DNA of 64,000 bases. Source: Trissonchulus latispiculum (lineage: Eukaryota > Nematoda > Enoplea > Enoplida > Ironidae). Below the pieces are notes generated by a model. That model worked only from the letters and a program-made list of their open reading frames with translations. It had not been told where the DNA came from and searched no databases. Below, in pieces: positions 58,862-64,000 of this stretch. A program made the position numbers and the translations under genes. Numbering within the stretch: position 1 is the stretch's first letter; every line of letters begins with the position of its first letter. The stretch lies in assembly GCA_030248195.1 (NCBI GenBank), contig JASAND010012484.1:1-64000 (forward strand). Direction: 5' to 3'.

Positions 58862-61499
58862 AAGTGAGAAACGACACGTATCGCTAGCCTGCATTTTATG
58901 TTCGCGGATGCTCAGGTGATTCACTGCTGCTGCTGCTGGCTTGCCTCCGGTTGTTTGATCTGTAGTTCGTTGTTTGGATTATCTCGCTAAGTGGGGGCAT
59001 CGTGAAAAATGTTTTGCATATTTTCACACTTAATTTAGCAAACAAGTTTTCACATATTAACTTCAACTGTTTCACTTACTTTTGTCATCTTTGTCTAAAC
59101 ACGAAAAATAAAAACAGTATTGTGCAGTTTCAAACCATTTGAGCTTAATCAGAAGCTTCGTTGACTAATTTTACAGCGTACTGATGTCTGAACAACCACT
59201 GATTTGGCAACCACTGATGTCTTGAAAGATCTGTATTTTATCCCATGGTTCTACGAGAAACATTCATCGCTACATTGAGTGCTTTCGATTTATGTATAAC
59301 ATACAATATCTCGAAAATTTGCGGTTTTATGAAATTCGGGGTTCGAGGGTCTCTGCGCGTTGAGCGCATAATTCACACTGCAGATAAATCCAAAGGCATT
59401 AATTAATATACAAGGTGAAAAGCAAAAGAGGCAGTTTTGGACTTTGTCGCAATTTTCAAGAAAACCGCTATTTCTGAAATTTTTGCTAAGATTCACGTCC
59501 TTGCTCCAAACAAATCTAGAAACTGGGGAGAGTAACAATAAAACAAATGGTGTCATTGGAACGGCAAATTTAAATACTATAGAACCTTCGAGATAGAATT
59601 TTCATTTAGGCCTTCAAATCAAAGCAGTATACAATTCCTTTTGACAACCTTAATATAGAGCAGCATATATAAAGTAGTCCGCTAATATCGCACAATGTGA
59701 GATCCAGAGCAAGATCATGAGCTGCTCTGGAGCATGTTATAAGCACGTTGAAAGCATATGAGCAAGCATGAGCACACTATGAGTAGATGCGGAGCACAAA
59801 TCAAGAACCACGGAGTCAATAACTACTCTGGAGCCTGTAAACGCTAGTCAAGCATTAGTTCGGTGGTGTGCATTGTCTACTGTTGTTTGATTTCTTGTTT
59901 GTTATCTTGATTTAGGTTGGTTTGTTCTGAGTTGTTGTTTTCTGGGTTCAATTCTGTTGATTTTGGTTCGTTCACTGTATGCTGATTTAAGCTGATTTTT
60001 ATTGAGTTTAATCCTGAAGTACAAACCGAAGACATACTCGGTTCTGGCAGAATGCAGCAAGGAGCTTACCCAGCATGGAAAAGCAAAGCAGATTTTCAGA
60101 TCCTAGGCCCTGAAAACCCCGTAGATAAATGTGTCCTGTAAAATAAATCTATAAAATTAAAACCCTTTTTAGTTTAAGCTAGAATTCGGTCGTGGTTCCG
60201 CTCGTCAATAATATAGCAACAATTTTTTTACAATCAAGCATCGTTGGAGGCTCTTTATGCCACCCAGCCTCCTCCTCGTGCTCAGTAAAATTATGCTTCT
60301 TTTGCGGATCTATTGCTACTGCTAACTGGGCACAAATGCAGGGACTGAACAGAGGATGCATGCAAGAATTAGTCAGGAGAAATAATCATAGAAACTGAAA
60401 ACGAAGTTCACTTTACAACACAAATAAACAGCTGATTGAGGGCGAAACTCACTCTGCTATTATCAAGCTATTAACAAATTAGCTCTTCAAGTAATTAGGT
60501 TGCTAACCTTCAATAAATCTGAAATTCGACATCTAACATGTGATCGTGTATGAGTCCCTATTTGAAACGCCTACCTAACAGTATGCCTTTATATCACATG
60601 CAATATAGTCTTCTTTTGGACAGATGCGACTATGCTACTATGCGACAGATGCGACGCAAGCCCCTAAATGTATAGAAGATATGTCAGATTTATGATTGAC
60701 ATTTCACCCAGTTACTCAGAATAAAGAAGCTTGACTAAACTGACAAAGCTCTATGGTTGACAAAACATGCAGTTATAGTGATCAAATGTAATCAGGTAAA
60801 ACGTTGGATTGTAGTCATCGTAGTCTACTTAATATGCCTTTATCTACCCATGCAGTGAAACTGAGCCTGGCGACTATTTTGATCGTAAAAAGCATGAACG
60901 GCACAGGTTAAGACAAGCTGGTCGTCTGCAGGCATGTACTAAATAGAGTGTTCAGAGTTAGGCAGGATATGATAAAAGCAAGTCGAAGTATAAATTGTTG
61001 TTAAGATAAAAGTTGACTCCCTTAGCTCGTAATCTCATTGCACCTTCACTGAGGGCAGCAACGGCATTGTGGAACATAGAAAATTTGCTAAAACTTGGCG
61101 TCCAGCTAAGGTCTCCGGAAACATATTTGGTGACGGCTAGTTAGTGGACTGATACCATCGTTTCGATGGCAGAAACTCAATGTTAGCTGACCCAAACTGG
61201 TGGCTTACGCCGGTACGCAGATACGCCGGTCAAAACAGATTAAATGAAAACACAAAGGTAGTCTCTAAGACTACTTCCCAATTGCTGGCGTCAGCACTTT
61301 ACTATTTATTTATTATTTGGTTTGTAAATTTATTTTGTTTCTTGATCTACAGAATCATAAATGAGCGAACACTCATAATCTTCGATAATATGATGATTCT
61401 CTCTGTAAATCAGTCGTGGCCAGTCAATCGTGGCAAAGACACACTCTGATTGGCAGACAAGAAAAGCTGAAATTATTTCAATTAGAAATGTACTAGGGC
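58862..61499. other. Non-coding stretch
   Basis: I see no recognisable gene. GAGCAC/ATGAGC repeats occur at 59700-59800 and resemble those at 14885-15010. Otherwise it is unique-looking AT-rich sequence. Confidence 0.35.
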
Positions 61500-61860
61500 C
61501 AGCATCGGTGCCACAATGACTTGTAGGTTGGAATGGCCCTATACTCTGCCGACCATTTTATGGGAAATTATTCCAAGCTGGCCAATCGTATATGAATTTT
61601 TCAACTTGTTTTCGTGACTCCATGAAATGTTGCTCAGTAGTATTCAGATTTAATGTCGACTCCATGGAACGTTGCAGATGGTATTGAAATATTGCGAATT
61701 GTGAAAACTTACTAGCGTACTCCTCGGAAAGTTGCGGCCGGTTTTGCAACGTGGAGATCTAAGCTGAGAATCAAACTTCAGTTACTAGTCAGTGAATTCT
61801 GTGGGCTTCAAGCCTAATGGTGAATTCCGCGGAAACAATGGCAATGCTTTAAGCATTGGA
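61500..61860. repeat. Repeat of CCATGGAA/TCCGCGGAA words
   Basis: Several spaced copies of CCATGAAATGTTGC, CCATGGAACGTTGC and CCTCGGAAAGTTGC, then ATTCCGCGGAAAC, as inside the element at 54301-55370. It is probably a diverged relative. Confidence 0.45.
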
Positions 61861-62114
61861 AAGTCTAAGTTTTGAAAAAGAATTGTATAGGTTGTATGCA
61901 TACCTATTATAGGTACAATTGTTTGCTAACCACTTTAGCTGAAGAGGGTGGGGTCGTTTGTGCGTTGGCGGTTTTTTCTGCTATCTCCAATTTAGCTCAT
62001 TTTCACACATTTTGTAGTACCCATCCTCAAAGCAGCATAAGAGTACGACATGACAAAAAAGATCAAGGAACGACAGTTTATGCAGTGGAGCGGCGATGGT
62101 GGCAAAGTCTTTAA

Positions 62115-62793
62115 TAAACCGACGGCAGTAACTAGCAAGGCCTAAAAACTCCCGGACATTAGTTTGTGTAGCGGGCTTAGGAAATTCCTTGATTGCCTTC
62201 AACTTGTCCTTGTCAGCCTCTATGCCTTTTGCGGAAACTACATGACCTAGGAACTTGACGCGCTTCATTGCAAAATGGCATTTTTTTGGTTTGAGTTTTA
62301 AGTTAGCACTTTGCAAACGACTGAATACGTTCTCCAAATCGATAAGGTGCCTGTCGAATGTCTTCGAAAATATAATAACATCATCGAGATACACCAGACA
62401 AGAGTCCCAACACAGCCCGCTGAGCACAATATTCATCAACCTTTGAAAGGTGGGCGGTGCGTTTGTTAATCCCATCGGCATAACATTGTATTCAAACAAA
62501 CCTAAGTGCGTAGAAAAGGCAGTAAATTCTTTAGCGCGATCGGCAAGAGGAACCTGATAAAACCCGGAATGCAGGTCCATCGTGGAAAAGTATACATTAC
62601 CACCGCCCAACGCCTCTAAAGCTTCATCGATACGGGGAAGTGGATAGACATCTCGCTTAGTTATTGCATTGACTTTACGAAACTCGACACAAAATCTGTC
62701 ACTGCCGTCTTTCTTTGTAACCAGGACAATTGGCGAGCTCCATGGACTATGACTTGGTCGTATCAGGCGGTTACCTAGCATGTCGTTTACCAT
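62115..62793 (-). pseudogene. Gypsy reverse transcriptase domain
   Basis: It contains the ordered RT motifs: IRPSHSPWSSPIVLVTKKDG, YPLPRIDEAL, STMDLHSGFYQVPL, MPMGLTNAPPTFQRLMN, the catalytic VYLDDVIIFS (near 62372-62398), and FLGHVVSAKGIE. The frame itself is intact, but it runs into unrelated sequence after APLHKL and lacks RNase H and integrase. As the element is broken on both sides it is not autonomous. Confidence 0.9.
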
Positions 62794-63371
62794 TTTTCAA
62801 CGACTGCTTTTTTCGCTAGTGGCAAACGGTAGGGTCTCTGCTTGATAGGCACTGTATCTTGGACATGGATATCATGTTGGAGAACGTTTGTTCTGCCTAT
62901 GTCGGTATCACTTTTGGAAAAGATATCGTGGTATTGCTGAATAAGGCGCTGTAACCGTGTATGTTCTGCTGTGGTCACTTCTGCTGATGACAGATCAAGG
63001 CCAGGAATATCTATCTGCTGAATGGTCGATTCACGGAAACAGCCAGCGACAGTGCCTATGTTTCGGCAGCCAGCGAATTGATTAGGGGTTGCAGCCGAAA
63101 CAGTGTCGCTTGGCGACAGTGGTTCCAACGTACCTATGCAACGTCCCTTCCGAATGCGAAGAGATTCATTGGTTGGATTAAGGAACCTCACTGGGATGGT
63201 GCCGTTGGCAACGGTCCCCAAAGATCTCGCTAAATAAATTCCATGCCGTCGCACGATGTGTTGATTTGGCTCAAAAACAGCAGAGATGCTTGTCCCAAGA
63301 ACGGGAGGTACGGAAACAAAAAACACTGCTTCACATCGCCTTGGAACAACCCAGTCAGTATCGGTTCTAAC
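62787..63371 (-). pseudogene. Gypsy pol spacer between protease and RT
   Basis: The frame covers the region leading to RT, with a Q-H-D-I pair and the IKQRPYRLPLAKKA segment that normally abuts the fingers. It ends one base out of frame with the RT at a run of A residues, consistent with a single-base deletion. Confidence 0.75.
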
Positions 63372-63745
63372 CATACATTAACACGGGGTCCGATTCTGGG
63401 GGGGGCCTACCCAGACCTCGGCGAGGGGTCTACCCCTGAAAAAATCCAAAATTTTAAGGGGGTCTGCCCCGCAATTAGCAAAAATTGCGAATTTTTAACG
63501 TTTTTGACCAAAAATTAGTAAAAACTGACAATTTTTAGCAATTTTTAAGAATTTTTTTGAAAAAATCGCTAAAATTTGCTAAAAATTACCAATTTTTAGT
63601 GAAAATCGCTGAGGGGTCTACCCTTTTTTGCTTTCCGGACGAGAGGGTCTGCCCTTTTTTCCTTTTCGCTGAGGGGGTCTACCCGTTTTTTGTCGGTCTG
63701 GGGGGGGTCTGCACCCCCCCCATTCCCCCCCCCACGTTATCCTAT
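63372..63745. mobile_element. Small DNA element with 9-base target duplication inside the gypsy element
   Basis: Flanked by GGTTCTAAC at 63363-63371 and 63746-63754. The ends are weakly inverted (CATTAACACGGGG and the complement of CCCCACGTTATCC). The interior alternates G-runs, C-runs and AATTTTTAG-type repeats. A 9-base duplication is typical of Mutator-like elements; no transposase is present. Confidence 0.75.
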
Positions 63746-63754
63746 GGTTCTAAC

Positions 63755-64000
63755 AGTAACAGGAGTAGACTGTAACAAAGGACGGAGACCCAATGGCGAC
63801 TTTCCCTGCAAGAAAATTTATGGATAAATTCCCAAATTTAGCCATTAGATCTGCCCCTATGACACATGGCATCGGTGCATCTGGTATCAAGTAAGTTGGG
63901 TGCTTGACAACCTCTCCTCCAAACGAAAATTCTAAATTAGCTACGCCCTTTAGCGAAAGCGTGTGTCCGGTCATCGACGAAATGGAAGGAGCTAAATCTG
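63755..64000 (-). pseudogene. Gypsy protease, C-terminal part
   Basis: The frame includes MPCVIGADLMAKFGNL, the V-I-G-x-D-x-(L/M) exit strand of retropepsins, preceded by a flap-like segment. The D-(T/S)-G active site would be off the right edge. The frame closes soon after, where the DNA insertion and a frameshift occur. Confidence 0.75.

Larger units (their letters stand above)
62115..64000 (-). mobile_element. Ty3/gypsy LTR retrotransposon, partial and interrupted
   Basis: Read on the minus strand from the right edge: C-terminal protease, a spacer, then reverse transcriptase. It is interrupted by a DNA element at 63372-63745, has a one-base slip in an A run near 62790, and similarity ends abruptly after the RT thumb at about 62115, where RNase H and integrase should follow. 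The rest extends beyond the window. Confidence 0.85.

Noticed and set aside
61180..61449. 89-codon plus-strand frame with a hydrophobic stretch
   Set aside because: No recognisable family, no splice context and an AT-rich composition; treated as chance.

Overview
The window is animal nuclear DNA: AT-rich, introns of hundreds to thousands of bases with GT-AG borders, long AT microsatellites and a heavy load of DNA transposons, many with long terminal inverted repeats. The genes are DEG/ENaC-type ion channels, a family found almost only in animals, so I infer an invertebrate metazoan. I cannot name the phylum. The real exons are 70-214 bases long and many have no internal ATG; most longer open frames are shadows of repeats.

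The main content is a tandem family of minus-strand genes that place a WSC domain and a C-type lectin domain (CTLD) inside the extracellular part of a DEG/ENaC channel. Paralog A runs from its start codon at 19960 leftward off the window edge (11 exons traced). Paralog B starts at 52782 and is traced through 12 exons to about 44158. The two match exon for exon: five exon pairs have identical length (162, 96, 214, 167 and 188 bases), intron phases agree throughout, and both seem to use a GC-AG intron inside the CTLD. B is open wherever I could read it. A has a ruined eighth exon (1175-1360, frameshift plus stops), so A is probably a pseudogene or makes a truncated product. A second pair of exons at 31126-31735 (pre-TM2 segment and TM2 with stop codon) is either the true 3' end of B or a third copy C. 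Two further TM2-like exons face each other at 41092-41326 (+) and 42170-42541 (-).

Layout: 1-19960 paralog A, its introns filled by a GGGTTAACC-rich repeat complex (2133-4854), a long-TIR element (6222-8165), a GC-rich hAT-like element (8211-8529), AT microsatellites, a TTTGATTTT-rich hAT-like element (12191-13604), a fold-back element (13802-14878) and a TTAA-flanked element (16855-19568). 19961-31125 is intergenic: LINE tail (20930-21205), tRNA-derived element (21791-21864), and an LTR retrotransposon with 5-base target duplication that has lost its reverse transcriptase (24063-26374). 31126-41091: exons of B or C, a third hAT-like element (32540-33898), a fold-back element (35422-36536) and a Harbinger-like element (37037-39468) containing another palindrome. 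41092-52782: channel exons. 52783-62000: repeats, one unrecognised exon-like frame. 62115-64000: minus-strand Ty3/gypsy polyprotein, cut by a small DNA transposon with a 9-base target duplication.

The predicted channel would have a cytoplasmic N-terminus, TM1, the FPxVTxCN strand, then WSC and lectin modules, then the DEG/ENaC core, TM2 and a short cytoplasmic tail: a candidate carbohydrate- or glycan-sensing cation channel. That function is inference from domain content only.
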